DNA of 43,697 bases from Streptomyces flavofungini (GTDB lineage: Bacteria > Actinomycetota > Actinomycetes > Streptomycetales > Streptomycetaceae): positions 1 to 43,697 of the forward strand of contig NZ_BMVR01000026.1 in NCBI RefSeq assembly GCF_014650815.1, read 5' to 3'. Shown here in pieces: positions 24,617-33,319 of the stretch. Position 1 is the first letter of the stretch. Each line of letters begins with the position of its first letter. The notes under the pieces are model-generated. The model ran no database searches. It had not been told where the DNA came from and saw only the letters and a list, made by a program, of their open reading frames with translations. Both the position numbers and the translations under genes were made by a program.

Positions 24617-24802
24617 GTGAACGACGCCACCCTGGGCATCCCCCGCACCACGCTCAACGCCCGGCTGAAGATGCTGGAGACGGCCGCCGGATTCGCCGTC
24701 TTCCAACACCGCACCCGCCCCGTCACCGCGACACCGCGCGGACAGGCGCTCCTCGACGAGGCGCGCCTGCTGTTCGACCGGATCGACGGCGCCGCCCGGT
24801 AG
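24617..24802 (+). pseudogene. Helix-turn-helix remnant of a LysR-type regulator
   Basis: VNDATLGIPRTTLNARLKML followed by TPRGQALLDEARLLFDRIDG matches the winged helix-turn-helix region of LysR-type regulators. A stop at 24800-24802 and unrelated sequence follow. The effector-binding domain is absent, and the beginning is cut by the ISL3 remnant. Confidence 0.65.
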
Positions 24803-25171
24803 CCGCTGCGTCGGCTGGAGATCCCCGAGGACCGGCTCCACCAGGAACGCTGCACCGCCATCCAGGCGCTGGCTGGCGCGGTGAGGCAGCCGCAGGAGAT
24901 GACCGTCTCGGACGAGGGACAGCCGCCGGTCACCACCACGGTCCAGACGCTGCTGGAGGCAGGTCTGGCTACGGGCGTGGCCATGGAGCACTCCTGCACG
25001 GTGGGCACCTGCGGCGAGTGCATGGTGCGCCTGCGCGCTGGCCAGGTCACCCAGGCCGAACCCCACTGCCTGACCGACCGGCAGAAGGCGGACGGGTACG
25101 TCCTGGCCTGCACCAGCTGCCCGCTCTCCACCATGGTCGTCGACATCGCTCCGGAGCAGCACGGCACCTGA
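24803..25171 (+). pseudogene. C-terminal remnant of a flavodoxin-reductase-like oxidoreductase with 2Fe-2S domain
   Basis: The frame begins in RRLEIPEDRLHQERC, the end of an NAD(P)/flavin-binding reductase domain. It continues into a plant-type 2Fe-2S ferredoxin domain with ligands in CTVGTCGEC (C-x4-C-x2-C) and LACTSC. The whole FAD/NAD part is missing. A GTG at 24881 could in principle start a free 96-residue ferredoxin, but the natural gene is clearly truncated. From 25172 to 25292 nothing is recognised. Confidence 0.75.
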
Positions 25172-25292
25172 GACGGCTCGCCTCCCGGCCGCCGGGCCGG
25201 ACCGCTCACTCCACGGCCGCTTGGCACGCGCCCGCCAAGGCGCGTGCCGAGCAGCCGTTCGCCGTTCCCGCGCCGGCATGCGGCGCGGCGCG

Positions 25293-26000
25293 CTACGGTG
25301 CCGGGCCGGTGCGCGGGCGGGCGGGGGGCGGCTGTGGCACGCGGGCGAAGCCGGTCCGGTAGGCGAGGGCGACGAGCTGCCCGCGGTGATGGGCGCCGAG
25401 CTTGTGCATGATGCGCTGGACGAAGGTGCGGACGGTGAGCGGGCTGACGCACAGGCGCTCGGCGATCTCGTCGTTGGTCAGGCCCTCGGCCGCGCACAGC
25501 AGGACCTCCTGCTCGCGGGGGGTGAGGTGGTCCATCTCGCGCGGGGTGGCCTGGGGGCGGTCAGGGCTGGATGCGGCGAGGTAGCGGGTGACCACCGTGT
25601 GGGTGGCGAGGGGGGAGAGCACCATGTCGCCGGCGGCGACGGTACGGATGGCGGCGAGGAACTCGGCGGGTCCGACGCCCTTGCCGAGGAACCCGCTCAC
25701 CCCCGCGCGCAGGGCGCGGGTGATGTAGTCGTCGGTCTCAAAGGTGGTCAGGATCAGCACGCGGGTGCCGTTGAGCTGCGGGTCGGTGGTGATCTGCTCG
25801 GCGGCGGACAGGCCGTCCTGGCGGGGCATGCGAATGTCCATGACCACGACGTCGGGCGTGGTGCTGCGGGCCAGGCGCACGGCCTGTTCGCCGTCGCCCG
25901 CGGTGGCGACGACTTCGAGGCCGTCGGCGGCGTCGATGAGGACCTGGAAGGTCCCGGCGAGGAGCGCCTGGTCGTCGGCGAGCAGCACGCGGGTGGTCAC
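25293..26000 (-). CDS. NarL/LuxR-family response regulator
   Basis: The 235-residue protein has a receiver domain (acidic pocket in LLADDQALL, phospho-acceptor Asp in VVMDIRMPRQDG, conserved Thr in LILTTFE) and a C-terminal LuxR helix-turn-helix (LTPREQEVLLCAAEGLTNDE). The GTG start overlaps the kinase stop as GTGA, so kinase and regulator are coupled. The MMPL transporter gene lies immediately upstream on the same strand, behind a strong hairpin, and is a likely target. Confidence 0.92.
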   Translation of the reverse strand: MTTRVLLADDQALLAGTFQVLIDAADGLEVVATAGDGEQAVRLARSTTPDVVVMDIRMPRQDGLSAAEQITTDPQLNGTRVLILTTFETDDYITRALRAGVSGFLGKGVGPAEFLAAIRTVAAGDMVLSPLATHTVVTRYLAASSPDRPQATPREMDHLTPREQEVLLCAAEGLTNDEIAERLCVSPLTVRTFVQRIMHKLGAHHRGQLVALAYRTGFARVPQPPPARPRTGPAP

Positions 26001-27226
26001 GGGGCGTCCCTGGGTGTGGTCGGCGGCGGGCCGTGAGCAGTGAGGGTGGGCAGGTCGGCCCGCACTTCAAAGCCGGCCCCGCCGCGGGGGTGGGCGTGCA
26101 GGTGTCCGCCGACGGCGTGGGCCCGCTCGCGCATGCCGATCAGCCCGTACCCGGATACGCCCCGCGACCGGGGGGATGTGGGGGCGGGGCCGTCGTCGGT
26201 GACGGTCAGGGTCAGCCGGTCGGCGGTGTAGTGGAGGTGGACGGCGGCGGCGGTGGTCAGGGCGTGCTTGGAGACGTTGGTGAGTGCCTCCTGGGTGATG
26301 CGGTAGGCGGTGAGACCGACGCCGGGCGACAGCGGCCGGGCCGCGCCCTCGCGGGTGAGGGTGACGGCCAGGCCGACGCTCTCGAAGGACGCGAGCAGGT
26401 CGGGCAGCTGCGCCAGCCCCGGCGCGGGATCGGTCGACCCGGTGGGGTCGTCGTGTTCGCGCAGCAGGCCCACGGTCGCCTTCAGTTCGCCCAGAGCGGC
26501 GGTGAGGGTGGCGGTGAGGTTGCCGGTGACCTCGGCCGCCGCATCGGGGCGGGTGGCGAGGAGATAGTCGGCGGTGGCGGCCTGGGCGTGGGCGAGGGTG
26601 ATGTGGTGGGCGACGACGTCGTGCAGCTCGCGGGCAATGCGCATCCGCTCGGCGCCCACCCGGCGGCGGGCCTCCTCCTCGCGGGTGTGCTCGGCCATCT
26701 CCGCGCGGGCCTCGACAGCCGTGACGTAGTCGCGGCGGCTGCGCAGTGCGTCAGCCACGGCCGCCGGCAAGAGGGTGAAGGCGGCCAGGCCCACCTGCTC
26801 CGGCCGCAGCTGCGCTTGGCCCGGCGGCCACAGGACGGACGCGGCCAGCAGCACCGCCACTGCGGCGGCGGTGCCACGGGCTGCGGTACGGCCGTCGGTG
26901 CGCCAGGCCAGCGAGGCGAGCGCCGCCATCACGGGGCCCGTGAGGGTGGAGCCGAACTCGTAACCGTGAGAAGGGCCGAGCACGCCGAGGACCGCGGTGC
27001 ACCCGGTCGTGATGATCACGGTCAGGCGCGGGTGGGTACGGCCCAGCAGCAGCGCGGTGCACGCCAGGACAGCGACCGCGGCGGGGGCCGGCGGAGGCCA
27101 GCGCACGATGCGGGGCGGCTGCGCCATGGTGGTGGTCAGCACCGCCAGCACGCACAGGGCCGCCGCGACGGCCATGTCGAAGGCGCGCGGGTGGCACCGG
27201 GCCCACGACCGGATCTCAGCGATCAT
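25997..27226 (-). CDS. Sensor histidine kinase (HisKA_3 type)
   Basis: ATG 27226 follows AAAGGAGGA at good spacing; the product is 409 residues. The N-terminal half has four to five hydrophobic helices (for example DMAVAAALCVLAVLTTTMAQ and AALASLAWRTDG). The dimerisation/phospho-acceptor motif RELHDVVAHHITLAHAQA contains the conserved His. The HATPase domain shows TVTDDGPAP and GYGLIGMRERA. With no large extracellular loop, it is of the intramembrane-sensing kind. It pairs with the response regulator that overlaps its stop by four bases. Confidence 0.92.
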   Translation of the reverse strand: MIAEIRSWARCHPRAFDMAVAAALCVLAVLTTTMAQPPRIVRWPPPAPAAVAVLACTALLLGRTHPRLTVIITTGCTAVLGVLGPSHGYEFGSTLTGPVMAALASLAWRTDGRTAARGTAAAVAVLLAASVLWPPGQAQLRPEQVGLAAFTLLPAAVADALRSRRDYVTAVEARAEMAEHTREEEARRRVGAERMRIARELHDVVAHHITLAHAQAATADYLLATRPDAAAEVTGNLTATLTAALGELKATVGLLREHDDPTGSTDPAPGLAQLPDLLASFESVGLAVTLTREGAARPLSPGVGLTAYRITQEALTNVSKHALTTAAAVHLHYTADRLTLTVTDDGPAPTSPRSRGVSGYGLIGMRERAHAVGGHLHAHPRGGAGFEVRADLPTLTAHGPPPTTPRDAP

Positions 27227-27269
27227 CCGCTCCTCCTTTCTCAACAGGTCCTCGACGGTTGGCGGCGGG

Positions 27270-27318
27270 CACCGGCCCCCGGGCACCCGCAGGGTCCGCG
27301 GGCGCCCGGGGGCCGGTG
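27270..27318 (-). terminator. Large hairpin between MMPL and kinase genes
   Basis: Arms of 21 bases (27270-27290 and 27298-27318) pair with one mismatch around a 7-base loop. The hairpin starts eight bases after the MMPL stop in the transcribed direction. It probably ends or attenuates MMPL transcription before the kinase gene. Confidence 0.85.
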
Positions 27319-27325
27319 CGGCTGG

Positions 27326-29548
27326 TCAGACGTTCACTGACTCCTCCCGGGCCGAGGCGGCCCGGGCGGTGGTGGGTTCTGCGGCGAGGGTGCGGGTGAG
27401 CTTCTCGCCCTCGATGTCGAGGTCGGGCAGGATCCGGTCCAGCCACCTCGGCAGCCGCCACGCGGCCTTGCCCAGCAGGGCGAGCGCGGCGGGGACGATG
27501 GTCATGCGGACGACGAACGCGTCGAAGAGGACAGCGGCGGCCAGGCCCAGACCGAGCATTTTGATCATGGAGTCGGTCATGCCGATGAATCCGGCGAAGA
27601 CGGCGATCATGATGACGGCTGCGGCCACGACGACGCGGGCGCTGTGACGGAAGCCGGTGACGATGGCCTGGGCAGGCGATGCGCCGTGGACGTACGCCTC
27701 GCGGATGCGGGTCACGAGGAACACCTCGTAGTCCATGGCCAGGCCGAAGACCACACCGATCAGGAAGATCGGCATCATGCTCATCACCGGGCCGGTCTGG
27801 GCGACGCCGAGCAGGTCGGCGAGCCAGCCCCACTGGAAGACCGCGACGATCACGCCGAAGGACGCGACGACCGAGAGCAGGAAGCCGAGTGCGGCCTTGA
27901 GCGGGACGAGGACGGAGCGGAAGACGACCATCAGCAGCAGGACTGCCAGGCCCACCACGACCGCGAGGTAGGGGATGAGGGCGGCGGTGACCTTGTTCGA
28001 GACGTCGATGTTCATCGCGGTCTGCCCGGTCACCCACATGGACGCGCCAGCATCGGCCTTCAGACCGGGGGCCTGGGCGCGGATGGTTTTCACCAGGTCC
28101 TTGGTCGCGCTGGCGGCCGGCCCGGTGCTGGGCACGGCGGCGATGATCGCGGTGTCGCCGACCTTGTTGAACGTGGCCGGGGACACCTCCACGATCCCCT
28201 TGGTGGCGGACAGGGCGGTGCGGGCCCTGGCGGCGGCGTCCTTGGCGTCGTCGGCGTCCTTGGCGTCGACGACGACGGTCAGGGGGCCGTTGAAGCCGGG
28301 GCCGAAGCCGTCGGCGAGCGCGTCGTAGGCGCGGCGCTGGGTGGTCGAGGTGGGCTGCGCCTCATCGCCGGGCAGGCTGAGCTGCAGGTCCAGGGCCGGG
28401 ACCGCGACGATGCCCAGGCCCGCCACGCTCAGCAGGAGCGTCGCCAGCGGGCGGCGGATGACCAGGCGGGCCCATCGGCTTCCCGCGGGCTCCTTCCCCC
28501 GCCCCGGCGCGAGCACGGTCGTGGGTGTGGTGGGGGTACGGCGCTGGGCGCGGGGCAGGACGGCCTGCGGGAAGAAGCCGAGCAGGGCGGGCAGCAGCGT
28601 CAGGGCGACGAGCACGGCGATGACGACGGTCCCGGCGGCGGCCAGCCCCATGTCGGTCAGCATCGGCACCCCGGCCACCGACAGGCCGACCAGCGCGATG
28701 ACGACGGTGGCGCCGGCGAAGACGACGGCAGATCCGGCCGTGCCCACCGCCCGGCCCGCGGCCTCCTCCGGGCCCTGCCCCTCGGCCCGCTCCGCGCGGT
28801 AGCGGGAGACGATGAACAGGGCGTAGTCGATGCCCACGGCCAGGCCCAGCATCAGCGCCAGAGTGATCGTCGTGGTGGACATGCCGACGGCAACGATGGC
28901 GCACACCCCGGCGCCCAGCCCGATCAGCGCGGTGACCAGGGGAAGCCCGGCGGCGACCATCGCACGGAAGGTGATGAACAGCACCAGCGCGGCGACCGCG
29001 ATGCCGATCAGCTCGGTGATCCCGCCAAGTTCGGGTCCGCCGTCGACGGCGGACCCGCCGACCTCCACGGTCAGCCCCGCCGCCCGTCCGTCCTCGACCG
29101 CGTCCATCAGACCGTTGGTCGTCGCCTCGCTCAGGTCGTCGCTGGAGGCGCTGTAGGTGACGGTCGCGAATGCGGTGCTGGCGTCCTTGCTGACGGCCTC
29201 CGGCGCGAACGGGCTCGAGGCGTCCTTCACCTGCGTGCCGCGCGCCACGGTGTCGACGACCTTCTCGACGGCCGCCCGGTTCGCACGGGCGGTCACCTTC
29301 TGCCCGTCGGGCGCGGCGAACACGATCCGTGCGTCCGCGCCCTCCGCGTTGTCACCGGGGAAGCGCTCGTCGAGCAGGTCGAACGCCTTCTGCGACTCGG
29401 TGCCCGGGATGGAGAACCCGTCCTCCTCCGCGGCCGGAGCGCTGAGTGCGGCGAACGAGCAGGCTGCCAGGATCGCCACCCACAGCAGAGCGAAGTAGCG
29501 GCGTTGCCGGAAGGACAACCGGCCGAACCGATAGAGCAGGGAAGCCAT
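27326..29548 (-). CDS. MMPL-family (RND superfamily) membrane transporter
   Basis: The 740-residue protein has the two-fold MMPL layout. TM1 (YFALLWVAILAACSFAALSA) and a large extracytoplasmic loop come first. A block of six helices containing GLAVGIDYALFIVSRYR follows, then a second half with the equivalent FGLAMDYEVFLVTRIREAY. The Asp-Tyr pairs are the conserved proton-relay residues. Such proteins export lipids, drugs or secondary metabolites using the proton gradient. ATG 29548 is chosen because it starts directly before TM1. A 9-bp inverted repeat lies upstream, and the two-component pair downstream may control expression. The substrate is unknown. Confidence 0.9.
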   Translation of the reverse strand: MASLLYRFGRLSFRQRRYFALLWVAILAACSFAALSAPAAEEDGFSIPGTESQKAFDLLDERFPGDNAEGADARIVFAAPDGQKVTARANRAAVEKVVDTVARGTQVKDASSPFAPEAVSKDASTAFATVTYSASSDDLSEATTNGLMDAVEDGRAAGLTVEVGGSAVDGGPELGGITELIGIAVAALVLFITFRAMVAAGLPLVTALIGLGAGVCAIVAVGMSTTTITLALMLGLAVGIDYALFIVSRYRAERAEGQGPEEAAGRAVGTAGSAVVFAGATVVIALVGLSVAGVPMLTDMGLAAAGTVVIAVLVALTLLPALLGFFPQAVLPRAQRRTPTTPTTVLAPGRGKEPAGSRWARLVIRRPLATLLLSVAGLGIVAVPALDLQLSLPGDEAQPTSTTQRRAYDALADGFGPGFNGPLTVVVDAKDADDAKDAAARARTALSATKGIVEVSPATFNKVGDTAIIAAVPSTGPAASATKDLVKTIRAQAPGLKADAGASMWVTGQTAMNIDVSNKVTAALIPYLAVVVGLAVLLLMVVFRSVLVPLKAALGFLLSVVASFGVIVAVFQWGWLADLLGVAQTGPVMSMMPIFLIGVVFGLAMDYEVFLVTRIREAYVHGASPAQAIVTGFRHSARVVVAAAVIMIAVFAGFIGMTDSMIKMLGLGLAAAVLFDAFVVRMTIVPAALALLGKAAWRLPRWLDRILPDLDIEGEKLTRTLAAEPTTARAASAREESVNV

Positions 29549-29684
29549 GAAGGCACTCCAGTCGATGAGGAAGAAGAGGTCGCCGCGGCCAGCCGGTGCG
29601 CGCCGAGCGCGCAGGGGGCCGAGGCTCGCCCTCCATCGTTCGCGGCGAGCACCCCCGCGTCGTCCCGCGCCTGCCGACACCCGC

Positions 29685-29706
29685 CCGTACTGCAGCCGCA
29701 GTACGG
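29685..29706. promoter_or_regulatory. 9-bp inverted repeat upstream of the MMPL gene
   Basis: CCGTACTGC (29685-29693) and GCAGTACGG (29698-29706) flank AGCC. It lies about 140 bases upstream of the MMPL start and 85 bases after the FAD monooxygenase stop. It could be an operator or a short terminator. The remainder of 29549-29789 shows no gene. Confidence 0.5.
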
Positions 29707-29789
29707 CAGCCCCGCGACGAGACCCCGGCAGGACCGGCCGGGATCACTTCCGCCCCGGGCGGGCCGTACCCCTCAGCCGCAGTGCCGGC

Positions 29790-31031
29790 TCAGGCGGCGT
29801 CGGTGTAGGCGGGGAGCTGCCAGTCGCCGCCGCGGTCCTCCTTGGACATGCGCGCGACCAGGTCGGGGATGCGCAGGAAGCAGGCCAGCGCGGTGACGTT
29901 CTGGAACGCGGCGATCGCGTGCTTGTTCAAGGGCATGCCCACCCGCAGGATTCGCGGGTTGACCTCGCCCTGGATCTCGTCGACGAACGGGCGCAGGACG
30001 CGCTCGTAGTCGGCCAGCGCAGCCGGCAGGTCACCCGGGCTGCGGTTGATCTCCCCGGCCAGGACGTAGGCGCCGACCAGGCCGCCGGAGATCCCCATGC
30101 CGCTGTAGGGGGAGGCGCAGTGCGCGGCGTCCCCGGCCAGGGCCACCCGGCCCTTGGACCAGCTGTCGATGCGCACCTGGGCGATCTCCTGGGAGTAGAA
30201 GAACGGGCTGTCCTTCATACCCTCGACGAACCGCTCGGTCTGCCAGCCCGCGTCACTGAACCGCTCGGCCCAGAACTTCTGCTGCTCCTCGATCGGAGCG
30301 CGGTGGATCGCGGAGGCTTCCGCCGACTCCTCGCGCATCACGAAGTACACCTGCGTCTCAGTCGCGTTGTGGCTGCGCCGCATGATCTGCCGCCCGCCCG
30401 GAACCATGTAGGTGTCGCGGATGTTGGTGTCGGAGGCGATGCGCGGGACGAACCAGTACGCCATGTGGATGCCCACGCGCCAGTACGGGTCGAAGCCCTC
30501 GGGCAGCAGTGCCCGGCGGGTGCGCGACCCCTGCCCGTCGGCGCCGATCAGCAGGTCGTACTCGCCCGAAGTCCCGTCCGAGAAGTGCGCGGTGACCCTG
30601 TCGGAGTGCTGGTCGAAGCCGTCAACGCTCTTGCCGAAGACGTACTCGGCGTCGTCCTTCGTCGCCTCATGCAGGATGCGCACCAGGTCACCGCGCATGA
30701 TCTCGTACTCCGAGGTCAGGGTCTGACGCCCCGTGCCGGAGGTATTGGCCATGATCGTCGCCTTCGGACTCCCGCGGGAGTCGACGAACGCCACGCCCGC
30801 CTCGTCCACCAGCTGACTGCGCACCTCCTCCAGCAGCCCCATCCGCGCCACCGCGTCGATGCCCTGCCCGCGCAGGTCCACCTGCGCCCCCGCGGCGCGC
30901 AGCGCCGGGAACCGCTCGACGACCGTCACCGCATGACCACCGCGGGTGAGCCAGAAGGCCAGCGCCTGCCCCGCGACACCGCCGCCGGCCAGCAGGATCC
31001 GCAGGGAACGCTTCGCGATCTTGTTCGTCAT
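29790..31031 (-). CDS. TetX-like FAD-dependent monooxygenase
   Basis: The 413-residue protein is a class A flavoprotein monooxygenase. FAD-binding motifs are GGGVAGQALAFWLTRGGHAV (GxGxxG-type), YDLLIGADGQGSRTRRAL and GRVALAGDAAHCASP. It resembles TetX-type enzymes that hydroxylate tetracyclines, but many relatives act on other aromatic substrates, so the substrate is inferred only from context. ATG 31031 follows a GGGGTGGGG stretch. The divergent TetR gene and two tetO-like sites in the 69-base gap imply ligand-controlled expression. Confidence 0.85.
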   Translation of the reverse strand: MTNKIAKRSLRILLAGGGVAGQALAFWLTRGGHAVTVVERFPALRAAGAQVDLRGQGIDAVARMGLLEEVRSQLVDEAGVAFVDSRGSPKATIMANTSGTGRQTLTSEYEIMRGDLVRILHEATKDDAEYVFGKSVDGFDQHSDRVTAHFSDGTSGEYDLLIGADGQGSRTRRALLPEGFDPYWRVGIHMAYWFVPRIASDTNIRDTYMVPGGRQIMRRSHNATETQVYFVMREESAEASAIHRAPIEEQQKFWAERFSDAGWQTERFVEGMKDSPFFYSQEIAQVRIDSWSKGRVALAGDAAHCASPYSGMGISGGLVGAYVLAGEINRSPGDLPAALADYERVLRPFVDEIQGEVNPRILRVGMPLNKHAIAAFQNVTALACFLRIPDLVARMSKEDRGGDWQLPAYTDAA

Positions 31032-31044
31032 GACCCCACCCCAA

Positions 31045-31094
31045 AATCTATCGGTGATTGAATCCTCTCCAGATTCTTCTATCACCGATAGATT
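31045..31094. promoter_or_regulatory. Two tetO-like operators between monooxygenase and tetR genes
   Basis: TCTATC-ACC-GATAGA (31078-31092) is a perfect 6+3+6 palindrome, and TCTATC-GGT-GATTGA (31047-31061) is the same with one mismatch. Their centres are 31 bp apart. The outer halves also form a perfect 14-bp inverted repeat (31045-31058 and 31081-31094). The layout copies the tet regulatory region, where TetR dimers bind TCTATC half-sites with a 3-bp spacer. Confidence 0.85.
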
Positions 31095-31100
31095 GTCAAT

Positions 31101-31685
31101 GTGACCAAGATGAACCGCGAGACCGTCGTCACCGAGGCGCTGGACCTGCTCGACGACGTGGGCCTGGAAACCGTCAGCACCCGGCGGCTCGCCAAGCGCC
31201 TCGGCGTAGAGCAACCGTCGCTCTACTACCACTTCAAGACCAAAAAGGACCTGCTGGCCGCCATGGCCAAGGCGGCCATGGCCCCGCACGCCCACGCCCC
31301 CCTGCCGAAAGACGAGGACGACTGGCGCACCTGGTTCCTGGACAACTCCCGCAGCTTCCGCCGCACCCTGCTGATGCGCCGCGACGGCGCCCGCCTGCAC
31401 GCCGGCAGCACGCCGACCGGCGACCTGGACCGGATCCTCCACAAAATGGCCTTTCTCGTCGCCTCCGGCGTACCCGAGCGGCAGGCACAGATGGCGATGC
31501 TGGCCGCCAGCCGCTACACCGTCGGCTGCGTGCTGGAGGAGCAGGCCGACGCCGACGCGCCGGACCCAGCGGACCTGCCGGACGACGTCCCCGCACTCGA
31601 TCACGAGACGGCGTTCGAGGCGGGCCTCGCGCTCATCCTCGGCGGCCTCGAACAGCACACCGCCGCCCCCGACGCCGCCCACTGA
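31101..31685 (+). CDS. TetR-family repressor (TetR_C type)
   Basis: The 194-residue protein has a classical N-terminal helix-turn-helix (ETVSTRRLAKRLGVEQPSLY YHF). Its C-terminal domain has the pattern of true TetR proteins (LLMRRDGARLHAG; AASRYTVGCVLEEQ), including positions used for tetracycline binding in that class. It starts at GTG 31101 or ATG 31110, only a few bases after the proximal operator, so it is likely autorepressed together with the divergent monooxygenase gene. Tetracycline-type ligands are plausible but inferred. Confidence 0.9.
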   Translation: MTKMNRETVVTEALDLLDDVGLETVSTRRLAKRLGVEQPSLYYHFKTKKDLLAAMAKAAMAPHAHAPLPKDEDDWRTWFLDNSRSFRRTLLMRRDGARLHAGSTPTGDLDRILHKMAFLVASGVPERQAQMAMLAASRYTVGCVLEEQADADAPDPADLPDDVPALDHETAFEAGLALILGGLEQHTAAPDAAH

Positions 31686-32139
31686 CCGCCGGCGGGCGAG
31701 GCCAGGACACGGCGCCTCGGGGGCCCCTCTCGTCGCAGGTGAGGCGCCCCAGGTAATCGCGCAGCCCCCACACGGCCGCCGCGACGAGCAGCCACACCAC
31801 GGTCCCCGCCGGAAGCCGCCCGCCGAACGCACCGGTGAACAGGGCCACCGCCGACGGCGGCAGCGAGTGCGTCAGCAGGGCGCCCCAGCGCAGCCCCGCA
31901 CCGGCCGCGGTCTGCGCGGCCACCGCTCCGGCCAGGCCGACGAGCACGTACACCGCGAAGCACGCGCACAGCAGCCAGCGCACGCTCGCCGGAAGCTCGT
32001 CGTGCCGGTGCTCCGCCAGCGCGCCCAGCCCCGCCGCCAGGGCGCCGAGCGCGCCGTTGGTCACGCTGTGCAGGAGCAGCACGATCCGCGGCGGCAGCGC
32101 CGACGCACGCAGGTTGGGCACCCCAAACGACCACCGCAA
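31633..32139 (-). pseudogene. C-terminal remnant of an LtrA-like membrane protein
   Basis: The segment RIVLLLHSVTNGALGALAAG through ALAEHRHDELPASVRWLLCA to VVWLLVAAAVWGLRDYLGRL matches the final helices of bacterial low-temperature-requirement A proteins. Those are about 400 residues; only about 120 remain. The upstream half is replaced by an integrase remnant, and the 3' end overlaps the tetR gene tail, where it has lost coding character. Confidence 0.6.
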
Positions 32140-32218
32140 GACGGGCTCCGTTCGCGAGAGCCCACCGTCGCCCGCGGGATAGCCGGAACGGGCAGGGCGC
32201 AGCCGCCCGGAGCAGCAT

Positions 32219-32264
32219 GCCGCCTGGATCGGGGACGGTCGAGCATTTCCCCGATCCAGGCGGC
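32219..32264. repeat. 17-bp fold-back inverted repeat at a rearrangement junction
   Basis: GCCGCCTGGATCGGGGA (32219-32235) and its exact reverse complement (32248-32264) flank 12 bases. The right arm is the coding sequence of an integrase fragment (AAWIGE); the left arm lies where integrase similarity ends. This looks like an inverted copy made during a break or template switch. Confidence 0.7.
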
Positions 32265-32384
32265 AACCGTGCCCGCACCGGCCAGTACGGGATCTGGGCC
32301 TTCAACTGCACAGAACCGCAGGTGGTCCTCGACCGCCCGCCCGTACGCGTCGATCGTGTGGGAAGCTCGACCGGTGCTCGCCAT
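32236..32384 (-). pseudogene. N-terminal remnant of a tyrosine recombinase
   Basis: The frame from ATG 32384 reads ASTGRASHTIDAYGRAVEDH and LRFCAVEGPDPVL, ending AAWIGEMLDRP. This is the SAM-like core-binding domain start of phage-type integrases. The catalytic domain is absent. The remainder of 32140-32503 holds no other gene, apart from a direct repeat GATGTTCAGCGAGA at 32411-32424 and 32430-32443. Confidence 0.6.
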
Positions 32385-32503
32385 GAACTGCAGCCCCTGT
32401 CAGCCCAGTTGATGTTCAGCGAGAATGTTGATGTTCAGCGAGAGTGCGGAACTTGCCCCATGGGACGGGGGCGATGACAGCAGGCTAGTAGTTGCGACCG
32501 TGC

Positions 32504-33040
32504 CTACTTGCGCACGCGGAAGCGCAGCATGGTGACCCTGCCCGACTGGACGTTGCTGAACGGTTCCAGGTCGATCCGGTCGAGGCCCGGCGGCGCGAAC
32601 CGGACGCCGTCGCTGAGCACCACCGGCAGCACGTACACCAGGATCTCGTCGACGAGGCCGCGCTGCAGGCACTGGGCGGCCACGTCGGCGCCGAGGATCT
32701 CCAGGTTCTTGTCGCCGGCGGCTCGACGTGCCGTGGCCACGGCTTCCTCGATGTCACAGGTGAGGAAGGTGACGCTGGGATCCGGCTCATCGGGCGGACG
32801 ATGGGTGAGGACGAACTGCGCCCCACCGTCGTAGTCGGGGTTCTCGTCGGACATGCGCTTGCCGACCTCGTACGTGCCCCGGCCGATGAGCATGGCGCCC
32901 GTGGCCTCCATGACCTCCGGGAATGTCGCTGACGTCATGTGCTCGAAGATCCAGTCCATCGTGTGGCCGGGACCGGCGATGAACCCGTCGAGGGACATCG
33001 CCCTGTTCACGACCACTTTGCCGGTGCTCGCATCCGTCAT
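32504..33040 (-). CDS. RibD/DHFR-type reductase family protein
   Basis: The 178-residue protein has the RibD C-terminal (dihydrofolate reductase-like) fold. Its pattern is VVVNRAMSLDGFIAGPGHTM at the N-terminus, LIGRGTYEVG in the first third, LEILGADVAAQCLQRGLVDE in the NADPH-binding region, and EILVYVLPVVLSDGVR after it. ATG 33040 follows GGAGAAGACGC. Such proteins are NAD(P)H-dependent reductases of mostly unknown substrates. A related gene follows upstream at 33320-33925 on the same strand. Confidence 0.88.
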   Translation of the reverse strand: MTDASTGKVVVNRAMSLDGFIAGPGHTMDWIFEHMTSATFPEVMEATGAMLIGRGTYEVGKRMSDENPDYDGGAQFVLTHRPPDEPDPSVTFLTCDIEEAVATARRAAGDKNLEILGADVAAQCLQRGLVDEILVYVLPVVLSDGVRFAPPGLDRIDLEPFSNVQSGRVTMLRFRVRK

Positions 33041-33319
33041 GCGTCTTCTCCAAGCAGGTGGACGGCCGGGATCGCATCATAGGTCGGTGAGCAACATCTT
33101 CTCCGGCGGTAGCCACGACCTGGACCTGTCCAATGGCGCCACCGCGGTGTTCATCGACGTGCTGATGCTGGCCGTGTCCGATCTCGCCTCCGGGGGCGAG
33201 AGGAACCTCATCCCCCCGACCTGGACCGGGCATCCTGGTGTTGGCCGTTCGTCCCCTGTCAGGTCTTGCTCCGCGCCCGTCGGCGCCAGTCTGGTGGCCC
33301 TCCGGACCGGGGGGCGATG

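Noticed and set aside
25997..27340. Plus-strand frames opposite the histidine kinase
   Set aside because: Gly/Val-rich shadows; the kinase with H-box and ATPase motifs is on the minus strand.
27644..29896. 750-codon open frame on the plus strand opposite the MMPL gene
   Set aside because: It is Gly/Asp/His/Arg-rich low-complexity antisense typical of high-GC genes; the opposite strand encodes a complete transporter.
33103..33300. Plus-strand frame beginning SNIFSGGSHDLDLSNGATAV between two reductase genes
   Set aside because: Some coding character but no family, no downstream integrity and overlap with the 33320 gene; not enough to call a gene.
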